Origin: a virus | Virus record (IMG/VR): IMGVR_UViG_3300006030_000090 | Location: 1 to 26,882 of that record | Reading direction: 5' to 3' (one strand) | Length of the DNA stretch: 26,882 bases | Shown here: positions 7,962 through 13,979 of the stretch, piece after piece | Position numbering within the stretch: the first letter of the stretch is position 1 | Layout: each line of letters opens with the position of its first letter | Made by a program: the position numbers and the translations under genes | Notes under the pieces: generated by a model | What the model was told of the DNA's origin: nothing | What the model saw: the letters and a program-made list of their open reading frames with translations, nothing else | Databases searched by the model: none

Positions 7962-8426
7962 ATGGCGCGATACAGTCAATCTTTTTTCGATATTACTCAA
8001 CCGTTATTTGTCAGAAAAGAATTTGCTGGTAATAACAGGATTTGGTTGCCTGGTATGCTATTCGATTGGAAGCATTTCAAAATCGCCCCGCAACGTGTAA
8101 GGGCGTTATTCAGATCATCCTATATATGCCATGCAGCACAAGAATCTCTAGATGTTGAGGTGGTAATTACTAACTCAGAGCCAGAAAATCAAGACCATCA
8201 AATTAAGACAGACGATAATAAAGAACCAATCTCAAAGCAAACTAAATACGAAATCCGTCAAGTCGGCGGGCCATATTACGATGTAATTTCACCTGACGGA
8301 AAAACCGTAAATCACAAATCACTACATAAGAGCAAAGCAGAAAGTTTTGCCGCGAAGTTGAACAGTGGAGTTAATACCGATGAAGCCTCAACCACAGAAC
8401 TTGCCGGAGATACTGCAAACGGATGA
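7962..8426 (+). CDS. Unknown protein directly after the capsid terminator
   Basis: The 154-residue protein starts at ATG 7962 with GAGAGGG seven bases upstream. Its first half has many aromatics (Trp36, then a second 'FDWKHF') and the string 'RVRALFRSSYICHAA', which looks like a short folded domain I cannot name. A charged, Gln/Asn/Asp-rich linker (about 68-95) leads to a small beta-like C-terminal unit, 'YEIRQVGGPYYDVISPDGK', with a following Lys/Ser helix. The last 47 bases overlap the next gene. Function unknown. Short proteins just downstream of a major capsid gene are often head-tail joining or capsid accessory proteins, but no motif proves that here. Confidence 0.75.
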   Translation: MARYSQSFFDITQPLFVRKEFAGNNRIWLPGMLFDWKHFKIAPQRVRALFRSSYICHAAQESLDVEVVITNSEPENQDHQIKTDDNKEPISKQTKYEIRQVGGPYYDVISPDGKTVNHKSLHKSKAESFAAKLNSGVNTDEASTTELAGDTANG

Positions 8427-9015
8427 AATATATGTCCTGTTCGGTGGGCCATCTCTAAAAAATTTCGATCTATCAAGACTTAATAGCAAAACCGTACTGG
8501 CTTGCAATAAGTGTGCTGAGATGTATCCGGCTCAGGTCGTTATCAGTATTGATCCAACGTATATCAATACCAGATGTAAATTCCTACGTGATTACCCTGG
8601 ATATGTTTCTCTTGGATATAGAGCGACAGAATTTGGTGAGAATCAAAAACCTAACGATGCTGTGATAGGTGGTATAGATCCTGACTATCTATATTGGCAC
8701 GATAAGCGCTTTCCTGATCGTATGTCCACAATACCTAGTACGTTGTACGGACAGCATACCGGACATGCAGCGATAAATTTCCTGATGTTGCAGGGCTTCA
8801 AAACAATTCATGCCCTTGGACTAGACCTTAATGTTGCTGGTCATTGGCATGGTGGATATACGCACAGCAGGCAGCATAAAGAATGGCTGTTGAATTGGGC
8901 AGCTCATATTGATGGCTGTAAGCATCAGTTGGATGATGCTGGAATGAGGATTATTAATTATAATCAGAATAGTGCGGTGCGAAATTATGAGTTCGCATCG
9001 CTTGATAGTATATAG
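8380..9015 (+). CDS. MptE/DUF115-like 'GGPS' protein 1 (glycan-related)
   Basis: The 211-residue protein carries the hallmarks of the DUF115/6-hydroxymethylpterin pyrophosphokinase MptE-like superfamily, which includes Maf-type flagellin glycosyltransferases: 'GGPSLKN' at 22-28 after a beta strand, 'SIDPT' at 56-60, 'GHAAINFL' at 128-135 and 'ALGLDL' at 145-150. The layout matches the protein at 12392. In such folds the Gly-Gly-Pro-Ser loop contacts a nucleotide or nucleotide-sugar phosphate. I chose ATG 8380 because GGAG lies nine bases upstream; a GTG at 8365 is also in frame. It overlaps the previous gene by 47 bases. Likely a sugar transfer or activation step; substrate not determinable. 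Confidence 0.72.
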   Translation: MKPQPQNLPEILQTDEIYVLFGGPSLKNFDLSRLNSKTVLACNKCAEMYPAQVVISIDPTYINTRCKFLRDYPGYVSLGYRATEFGENQKPNDAVIGGIDPDYLYWHDKRFPDRMSTIPSTLYGQHTGHAAINFLMLQGFKTIHALGLDLNVAGHWHGGYTHSRQHKEWLLNWAAHIDGCKHQLDDAGMRIINYNQNSAVRNYEFASLDSI

Positions 9016-9212
9016 GGGGAGGAACTCGACTCCTTTCTTGGGCGCGGCAGAACGTCCATCAATGTTGCAGATGTGGATTGGAACGATCCCCCAAACTGTT
9101 TTATTGTTCTAGTCCATCAAAAGGTGCTGTTCCTTTAAAAGCATTTAGCACCAAATTTGCGAAAAATGGGAGCGCCCCCTGCCAAAGTGGGGGCATTTAA
9201 ATAGGAGCGAAA
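9016..9212 (+). other. 197-base structured gap between DUF115-like 1 and a small ORF
   Basis: No convincing gene is present. Three potential pairings are visible: GGGGGA (9016-9021) with TCCCCC about 65 bases later, GGTGCT (9123-9128) with AGCACC (9147-9152), and GCCCCC (9174-9179) with GGGGGC (9189-9194) followed by ATTTA. The last resembles a weak terminator or attenuator 18 bases before the ATG at 9213. It is the longest gene-free stretch in the window. It could be a regulatory leader or small RNA, or simply spacer DNA. Confidence 0.4.
9174..9198 (+). terminator. Weak terminator- or attenuator-like hairpin
   Basis: A 6-bp all-GC stem with a 9-base loop is followed by ATTTAA rather than a full T-run. 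It lies directly upstream of the RBS of the small gene at 9213, so it could lower read-through into the island. Confidence 0.35.
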
Positions 9213-9416
9213 ATGAGTATTGATGATTTAGCGAAGCAACTACCAGAAGATTGTGTATGGTATCTTGCCAAATGTCATAAAGATGATATGCAAGGAAAAC
9301 ATTACGCTGAGATGACAATTCGTGTTGGGAGTTCTGTTAATATGGAATTTTGTTATTCAGATACAGCATATGGAGCCATGTCTGGATTGGTAAACAAGGT
9401 ACTAAGTAAAAGATAG
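9213..9416 (+). CDS. Small unknown protein at the head of the sulfotransferase run
   Basis: The 67-residue protein starts with ATG behind an excellent AGGAG (AATAGGAGCGAAAATG) and stops one base before the sulfotransferase start, so the two are probably translationally coupled. It is a mixed alpha/beta protein with several Met and Cys residues ('WYLAKCHKDDMQGKHYAEMTI') and a C-terminal helix. There is no signal peptide or membrane span. The good RBS and tight spacing make it a real gene. No family is recognised. Confidence 0.7.
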   Translation: MSIDDLAKQLPEDCVWYLAKCHKDDMQGKHYAEMTIRVGSSVNMEFCYSDTAYGAMSGLVNKVLSKR

Positions 9417-9417
9417 A

Positions 9418-9969
9418 ATGATAATTAACCTACCAGATTTAAATGCTGTTTTTTTCTGTCCGCAGAAGGTTGCAAGCACGTCAATCAAGCAAGCGATTCT
9501 AAGGTCATTTGATGTGCCTGTTAAGGATGGAAAGAAATGGGAGAGGGATCATTCAATCAGCATTTCCGAGATAGAAGATGAGGATGTATTTGGATTCGTA
9601 AGAAATCCATTTGATAGACTGGTATCGTGCTATCACAATCAATGTATTAGCGAAAATAGATACGATCTTGGTAAGAGATGTAATTTCCATGATTTCGTGA
9701 TCTATGTTGTCGGCCAAAATCAAGACGAAGCAGATAAGCATTTTAAGCCACTGAGTAAGACAATACCGAATCATGTTACATTTATTGGCAGGTTTGAATC
9801 TCTACAGAGTGACTGGTCTTTTATAAGGTCACGCCTTCCTATGCTTTCACCACTAAAGCACGAAAATAAGACTAAAAACAGAAAGCACTGGTCTAAATAT
9901 TACGATTCCAGCACCTTAACGCTTGTCTATGAATACTATAAAAGTGACTTTGAAAGGTTTAATTACTGA
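9418..9969 (+). CDS. Sulfotransferase (PAPS-dependent, Sulfotransfer_2-like)
   Basis: The 183-residue protein has both PAPS-binding signatures in canonical order. The 5'-phosphosulfate loop is 'PQKVASTSIKQAI' at 15-27, and the 3'-phosphate site is 'FVRNPFDRLVSCY' at 60-72. Later 'FIGRFESLQSDW' (122-133) and a C-terminal 'YYDSSTLTLVYEYYKSDF' helix are typical of carbohydrate sulfotransferases of the chondroitin/heparan and bacterial Nod-factor type. The expected reaction is transfer of sulfate from PAPS to a sugar hydroxyl; PAPS would come from the host. There is no membrane anchor, so it should act in the cytoplasm. It is compact (183 residues against 230-300 in many homologues) but holds both motifs. 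It sits between a small ORF and a glycosyltransferase, suggesting the acceptor is a glycan made by its neighbours. Confidence 0.85.
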   Translation: MIINLPDLNAVFFCPQKVASTSIKQAILRSFDVPVKDGKKWERDHSISISEIEDEDVFGFVRNPFDRLVSCYHNQCISENRYDLGKRCNFHDFVIYVVGQNQDEADKHFKPLSKTIPNHVTFIGRFESLQSDWSFIRSRLPMLSPLKHENKTKNRKHWSKYYDSSTLTLVYEYYKSDFERFNY

Positions 9970-9970
9970 T

Positions 9971-10645
9971 ATGGCATATCCGCATATAATTGGTGAATAT
10001 GAAACACTTTCTGCCATAAAAGGTGGCATGTCCATTGCAAGATACGGAGATGGAGAATTTAATCTTGCTGGTTTTAGAAAGTGTGTGTCACAGGAGGCTG
10101 ATAGAAAGTTACAGGCAGAGTTACAACAGATATTGCAAAAGGGATCTAATGGCAAATTGGCTGTGGCTGTACCTCCTCTTGATAACACTGGGCGACTGCC
10201 AGAGGGAAAAAAACGTGATTTCTGGACAAGGCAGGCGAAGTCAGTTTCAAAGCACCTAAATCCAAAAGCTAAATATTATAGCAGTTTTATTACAAGATCA
10301 GATAATGCCCCTTGGATCGACACGCCGGAATTCTGGAATGGCCTTGTTGATCTGTGGCGCGACAAAGATATAACTCTTGTTATAGGCTCTGAAAGGAGTC
10401 TGTGCGAACGTAATATATCTGAGGCGAAAAGTGTAAAATATGTTCGTGGGTTGTACAGAGATTCGTACAGAGAGATTGACAGGGTAGAAAAAGAGATACG
10501 AGATGCTGGAAATAAAACCGTTATTCTATGCCTTGGCGCAACAGCAACGGTTTTGGCTTATAGATTGTGTAATGATTTTCATGCTCTCGATCTCGGTCAT
10601 ATCGGAATGAAAAGAATGTTTATGAAGGGGCGCGGCCTTGTATAA
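9971..10645 (+). CDS. GT-D-fold glycosyltransferase (DUF1792-like)
   Basis: The 224-residue protein has the GT-D family signature 'SIARYGDGEF' (21-30), whose Asp-x-Glu element is the metal or nucleotide-sugar site, and the conserved 'DLGHIG' (207-212) near the end. In between are a nucleotide-sugar-like 'ITLVIGSERSLCERN' strand-loop and a 'VILCLGATATVLAYRL' segment. GT-D enzymes add sugars to serine-rich repeat glycoproteins in Gram-positive bacteria; phage members are also seen. I chose ATG 9971 over an upstream in-frame start because it follows the sulfotransferase stop by one base and the conserved domain begins there. It overlaps the next gene by eight bases. The donor sugar and acceptor are unknown. 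Confidence 0.82.
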   Translation: MAYPHIIGEYETLSAIKGGMSIARYGDGEFNLAGFRKCVSQEADRKLQAELQQILQKGSNGKLAVAVPPLDNTGRLPEGKKRDFWTRQAKSVSKHLNPKAKYYSSFITRSDNAPWIDTPEFWNGLVDLWRDKDITLVIGSERSLCERNISEAKSVKYVRGLYRDSYREIDRVEKEIRDAGNKTVILCLGATATVLAYRLCNDFHALDLGHIGMKRMFMKGRGLV

Positions 10646-11276
10646 CGTAGTATTCAATTCTCAATATAATCTATGGGTTCCAGCGGACGAACCAAGGCTC
10701 CTGCAAAAAGATTGGTTTGAAAAAACCATGAGGACAGTCGGACGTGATACAGATTTCGTCATCAGACGAAGTAAACATAGAGTCTGCGTTCAGGCTGGTG
10801 CTTGCTTTGGCATTTGGCCACAGCACTTGTCAAAGACATACGAAACTGTAATTACATTTGAGCCAGACCCAGTTTTGTTTGAATGCGTACGGCTAAATAC
10901 AAATGCGCTAAAAGTCATGGCTATGAATTCTGCTGTAGGAGCTAAGCAAGATTCTGTGCTTTTCTATAGAGCAAAGCATGGAACCAGCACAACTGTTCCC
11001 AATCCAAATAACACACCAACCGAAACGTACAAGGTTCATCAGGTGACAATTGATAGCCTTGATCTAGAGGTGTGTGACGCAATATTTCTTGATATTGAGC
11101 GTGGAGAGCCAGATGCATTGCGCGGAGCGGCTGAAACTATTAAAAAATTCAAGCCACCAATTCAGGTTGAGATGCACGATAAAAGCAAGGATGAAATTCA
11201 TTCAGTTTTAACTGGAATGGGATATGTTATGGCCGAAAGAGTTGGAAGTAGAGATATGGTATATCTCCATGCATGA
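10638..11276 (+). CDS. FkbM-type SAM-dependent methyltransferase
   Basis: The 212-residue protein matches the FkbM methyltransferase fold: motif I region 'VCVQAGACFGIWPQHL' (49-64), acidic SAM-ribose site 'FEPDP' (74-78), and 'IFLDIERGEPDALRGA' (149-164), which corresponds to the usual Lys-Ile-Asp-Val-Glu-Gly motif. FkbM family members O-methylate sugars and polyketides. Motif I is unusual: Gln52 stands where Asp is common ('VDVGAN.G'). The start is TTG 10638, eight bases inside the previous gene, with GAAGGGG seven bases upstream. Gene order suggests it methylates a sugar placed by the GT-D enzyme. Its stop overlaps the next start by eight bases. Confidence 0.85.
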   Translation: MYNVVFNSQYNLWVPADEPRLLQKDWFEKTMRTVGRDTDFVIRRSKHRVCVQAGACFGIWPQHLSKTYETVITFEPDPVLFECVRLNTNALKVMAMNSAVGAKQDSVLFYRAKHGTSTTVPNPNNTPTETYKVHQVTIDSLDLEVCDAIFLDIERGEPDALRGAAETIKKFKPPIQVEMHDKSKDEIHSVLTGMGYVMAERVGSRDMVYLHA

Positions 11277-11880
11277 TTTTGTAATTGGTGATGATGAGTA
11301 TAAATATCTCTACATTCAATGCGGGGATATAGCGCACATCAATGATCGTAAAAATTGGCACACAGCATACAACAGGCGTATGAACAGATTGTACGAATCT
11401 CTTAAACCATTCCTCCCATTGCAATGTAATAGCATACTTGATATCGGCTCTGGGCTTGGTGGGGTTGATGTCCTGCTATCAAAGCACTACGCAGGAAGTG
11501 CGAGCGTGGAGCTTCTTGATGGTGAGAGCGATCTTCCAGTGGTAAATAAACACGCGGAAACATTTTCAAACCATGCTGTCATGTCTGGATTTCTGTCAAA
11601 AAACGGTGTCAAAAACTTCTCATTATCTTCTCCGCAAAAATACGACATTATACCACGCGATTTGATAGTTTCTTTTTCGGCATACTGCTTCCACATACCA
11701 GTTGATAAGTACCTGAAATTAATAGTAGAATCATCAAACGATGATACTGTATGTATATTCCGAATCAGGGATGGCAAGAATTATCTTGAAGTGCTTAAAC
11801 AATATTTTCCAAACGTAAGAATTGTCAACGAGCAAAAAAAGGGCGACATCATATGTCTTTCAAAAAGTACGGCTTTATAA
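11269..11880 (+). CDS. Class I SAM-dependent methyltransferase A
   Basis: The 203-residue protein has motif I 'ILDIGSGLGGVDVLLSK' at 56-72 and a following acidic loop ('VELLDGESD') consistent with SAM binding. The middle is a Rossmann-like alternation with 'DLIVSFSAYCFHIP' as a motif IV-like strand, and 'CIFRIRDGKNYLEVL' near the end. I chose ATG 11269 over in-frame codons further upstream because it overlaps the FkbM stop by eight bases, like its neighbours. It contains no DNA methyltransferase catalytic motif (no Asn/Asp-Pro-Pro-Tyr, no Pro-Cys), so a small molecule or sugar target is more likely. It overlaps the following methyltransferase by 28 bases. Confidence 0.8.
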   Translation: MHDFVIGDDEYKYLYIQCGDIAHINDRKNWHTAYNRRMNRLYESLKPFLPLQCNSILDIGSGLGGVDVLLSKHYAGSASVELLDGESDLPVVNKHAETFSNHAVMSGFLSKNGVKNFSLSSPQKYDIIPRDLIVSFSAYCFHIPVDKYLKLIVESSNDDTVCIFRIRDGKNYLEVLKQYFPNVRIVNEQKKGDIICLSKSTAL

Positions 11881-12425
11881 GTGATGAATACAGGGTGCTA
11901 AACATAAAGCACCACATAAAGAAGCGCGATGAGCAAAAGCCTTGGGGCAATGATGGGAAGCACCACAGGAAACAGGTATCATCATTTTGTGATGAGCTTG
12001 TAGCAAAAACAGTTCTTGATTATGGTTGTGGCAACGGAAGTCTTAAAAGGTCTATGGAAGAAAACTACGGTAAAAAATACACGATCACAGAATATGATCC
12101 ATGTATCATAGGCAAGTGTGAGAAACGACCAGATAAATCTGATGTCGTGGTGTGTACAGACGTAATTGAACACGTTGAGATGGAATTTTTGAATAAGTTC
12201 ATCTACGAAATTTATAATAGATGCCTGAAGGGTTTGTATCTGACAATCTCTACGAGAGAAGCAAATGAGTTTTTACCGGATGGAACAAACGCCCATAGGA
12301 TTGTCAGGAGTTCAGAGTGGTGGATCAATAGACTTACAGAAATGAAGATTCCGATTGATCGTGCAGACATTAGAGATAAAGGGGTAACGCTATGGATCAA
12401 GAAACCTCAACCAAAAGAGATGTAA
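11853..12425 (+). CDS. Class I SAM-dependent methyltransferase B (Methyltransf_23-like)
   Basis: The 190-residue protein has motif I 'VLDYGCGNGSLKRSM' (54-68) and motif III/IV 'DVVVCTDVIEHVEMEFL' (97-113), the Asp-Val-Ile-Glu-His signature of Methyltransf_23/Ubie-like enzymes. The C-terminal 'LYLTISTREANEFLPDGTNAH' is close to small phage methyltransferases of glycan clusters. No target-recognition domain is present. It starts at ATG 11853, with AAAGGG upstream inside the previous gene, and overlaps the following gene by 34 bases. Like the two before it, it probably methylates a sugar or metabolite. Having three distinct methyltransferases in a row suggests several positions on one glycan, or different sugars. 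Confidence 0.84.
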   Translation: MSFKKYGFISDEYRVLNIKHHIKKRDEQKPWGNDGKHHRKQVSSFCDELVAKTVLDYGCGNGSLKRSMEENYGKKYTITEYDPCIIGKCEKRPDKSDVVVCTDVIEHVEMEFLNKFIYEIYNRCLKGLYLTISTREANEFLPDGTNAHRIVRSSEWWINRLTEMKIPIDRADIRDKGVTLWIKKPQPKEM

Positions 12426-13036
12426 TTATCATAGCTGGTGGCCCGTCAGTTAAAGACATTCCAGCAGCAACTCTAAAAGATTACGGGTATGTCATTGGCG
12501 TAAACGAAAGCGCGATCTTGTTTCCTTGTGATGAGGCTTTGTCTATGGACAGGCTTTGGATGGAAGCAAGGTATGAGCAACTACAGTGGATGGAGATACC
12601 GACATTTTTTAGGAGGTGCGCCTGGAAGGTTGGTATTGAGTGGCCAAATCTTACTCAGTTTAATGGTGATATAAAAGCTAGTGGACTATCAGATAGCAGA
12701 GATACTCTTTTTGGCAGGAACAGTGGCCAATGTGCTATCAACAGGGCGTATCACATAGAGCCAGATCGTATCTTTCTTTTTGGTTTCGATATGAAGTCAG
12801 ATAACAAATCTCATTATTTCTATGACCAGTCAGACCTGGTCGAAAAGAAGCGTGGGTTGACTAACAAGAAAATCAAGCCACCAACCGACACAAGATATTT
12901 GGAATGGATGCCAGCGTTCAAATCAATAGCCAGTAAACTTTCCGAAAGCGGAATAAAAACATATAACGTATATCCAGATAGTGCGGTACAGGATTTTGAA
13001 AAAATATCATGGAGCGATTTTAAGAGGATGTTTTGA
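12392..13036 (+). CDS. MptE/DUF115-like 'GGPS' protein 2 (glycan-related)
   Basis: The 214-residue protein has the same motif order as the protein at 8380: 'IIIAGGPSVKD' (12-22), 'SMDR' (51-54), 'SGQCAINRA' (111-119) and 'IFLFGFDM' (127-134). The two are clearly the same fold, but sequence identity looks low, so they are divergent paralogues or independent acquisitions. In the superfamily these motifs sit around a nucleotide or nucleotide-sugar pocket. ATG 12392 has AAAGGGG upstream and lies inside the previous gene by 34 bases. It probably acts on the same glycan pathway as the neighbours; no substrate can be named. Confidence 0.74.
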   Translation: MDQETSTKRDVIIIAGGPSVKDIPAATLKDYGYVIGVNESAILFPCDEALSMDRLWMEARYEQLQWMEIPTFFRRCAWKVGIEWPNLTQFNGDIKASGLSDSRDTLFGRNSGQCAINRAYHIEPDRIFLFGFDMKSDNKSHYFYDQSDLVEKKRGLTNKKIKPPTDTRYLEWMPAFKSIASKLSESGIKTYNVYPDSAVQDFEKISWSDFKRMF

Positions 13037-13078
13037 TTGACCGGATTGGGTTTTCGTGTGAAGATTCAGTATCTAGAA

Positions 13079-13099
13079 ACCGATGGAGTTACCGATGAA
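13079..13099 (+). repeat. Paired CCGATG-type direct repeat, copy 2
   Basis: ACCGATGGA and ACCGATGAA stand 12 bases apart. The second copy contains the ATG of the lipoprotein gene and the first supplies its GGAG. Compare the pairs at 5580 and 18133. Confidence 0.45.
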
Positions 13100-13187
13100 A
13101 TTTAGTGATCTTATGCAGGCATTTCTACTGCTTTGTTTTATTCTTTCCGTATCAGGATGCACAGCTAGAATTTGGGGTTTTATCTAA
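13095..13187 (+). CDS. Minute lipoprotein (30 residues)
   Basis: ATG 13095 has GGAG seven bases upstream and opens a 30-codon frame whose stop TAA ends directly before the next ATG at 13188. The product starts Met-Lys, has a hydrophobic core 'MQAFLLLCFILSVSG' at 7-21 and a lipobox Val-Ser-Gly-Cys with Cys22. After signal peptidase II cleavage only nine residues (Cys-Thr-Ala-Arg-Ile-Trp-Gly-Phe-Ile) would remain on the lipid anchor. Candidates are a superinfection-exclusion or receptor-blocking lipoprotein (as T5 Llp is in principle), a small envelope peptide, or a Rz1-like spanin, which is less likely as no Rz gene surrounds it. It was found by eye, being shorter than usual gene-calling limits. 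Confidence 0.65.
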   Translation: MKFSDLMQAFLLLCFILSVSGCTARIWGFI

Positions 13188-13979
13188 ATGAGCGATCATT
13201 ATTATGTAATTTACCCGTACTACGAGAATCCAAAAATGCTAGAAAAGCAAGTTGAGAATTGGAACCGTTTTAGTGGGGATTTGCAGAAAAAAATTACATT
13301 TATCTTGGTTGATGATTCAAGTCCGATATATCCAGCGGCAGAAATATTCAAGGAATTACGTCACAGAAAAATTCTGTTCAGGGTAAAAGAAAACATTCCG
13401 TGGGCGCAACATCACGCAAGGAATGTTGGTGCGCTTGAGGCTGGAAAGCACTCAAGAAAAAACTACGATATTGCTAATCCGTGGTTGCTGATGTCTGATA
13501 TGGACATCATCATTACACCTGAAGCGATGAATGACATTGTTGAGAAATGTACTGACGCAACACGCTATCATACATTTGAGAGAAAATTTATTGGTGGAGC
13601 GAGGGAGCCAAAATATCATTGCAATACATTCCTAGTGAAGCATGATAACTACTGGTCTATCAACGGATATGACTGCGATTACTGCGGAACGTATGGCGGT
13701 GATGGAAGGTTCCTACAGCAACTTGAGCAGGTGGCTCCACAACTTCATCACGGATACTCAAGTAGGCATTTAAAATCATATGTTGAGTGTACTGGTGATC
13801 CAATCACTTTATTCGGATACGAATCGAATGTCGTATCTGATGCAAACACTACTGAGTGGGAACGTAAGAATAGCGAGTTCCACGAAAAATACAGGGCGAT
13901 ATTGGCAAATAAGAAACAACGTGGAGATGAAAGAAGTAAAAATCCTATTAGGTGGGGGTATGAGGAGGTTGTTCTGTGA
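13188..13979 (+). CDS. Family 2 (GT-A fold) glycosyltransferase
   Basis: The 263-residue protein shows a GT2 layout: 'VIYPYYENPKMLEKQVENW' near the start, the nucleotide-binding 'ITFILVDDSSP' (36-46), and the Asp-x-Asp motif 'LMSDMDIII' (101-109). A C-terminal acceptor/catalytic region 'WSINGYDCDYCGTYGGDGRF' (156-175) corresponds to the Trp-x-x-x-Asn-Gly-Tyr-Asp-x-x-Tyr pattern of bacterial GT2 enzymes. Both metal-binding aspartates are present. It is short and soluble, with no membrane segment, so it should use a nucleotide sugar in the cytoplasm. The start lies right after the lipoprotein stop and it ends in a GTGA junction with the next gene. Confidence 0.85.
   Translation: MSDHYYVIYPYYENPKMLEKQVENWNRFSGDLQKKITFILVDDSSPIYPAAEIFKELRHRKILFRVKENIPWAQHHARNVGALEAGKHSRKNYDIANPWLLMSDMDIIITPEAMNDIVEKCTDATRYHTFERKFIGGAREPKYHCNTFLVKHDNYWSINGYDCDYCGTYGGDGRFLQQLEQVAPQLHHGYSSRHLKSYVECTGDPITLFGYESNVVSDANTTEWERKNSEFHEKYRAILANKKQRGDERSKNPIRWGYEEVVL

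Noticed and set aside
9016-9138. 40 in-frame codons without a stop directly after the TAG of the first DUF115-like gene, suggesting amber read-through or a decayed extension
   Set aside because: A 40-codon open stretch is not improbable by chance, and the homologous protein at 12392 ends at the equivalent place, so the TAG looks like the true end.
13033-13098. 21-codon frame from a TTG overlapping the stop of the DUF115-like gene, ending in ATGA with the lipoprotein start
   Set aside because: The overlaps are tempting, but the RBS spacing is only four bases, the start is TTG and the product shows no motif, so it is not supported as a gene.
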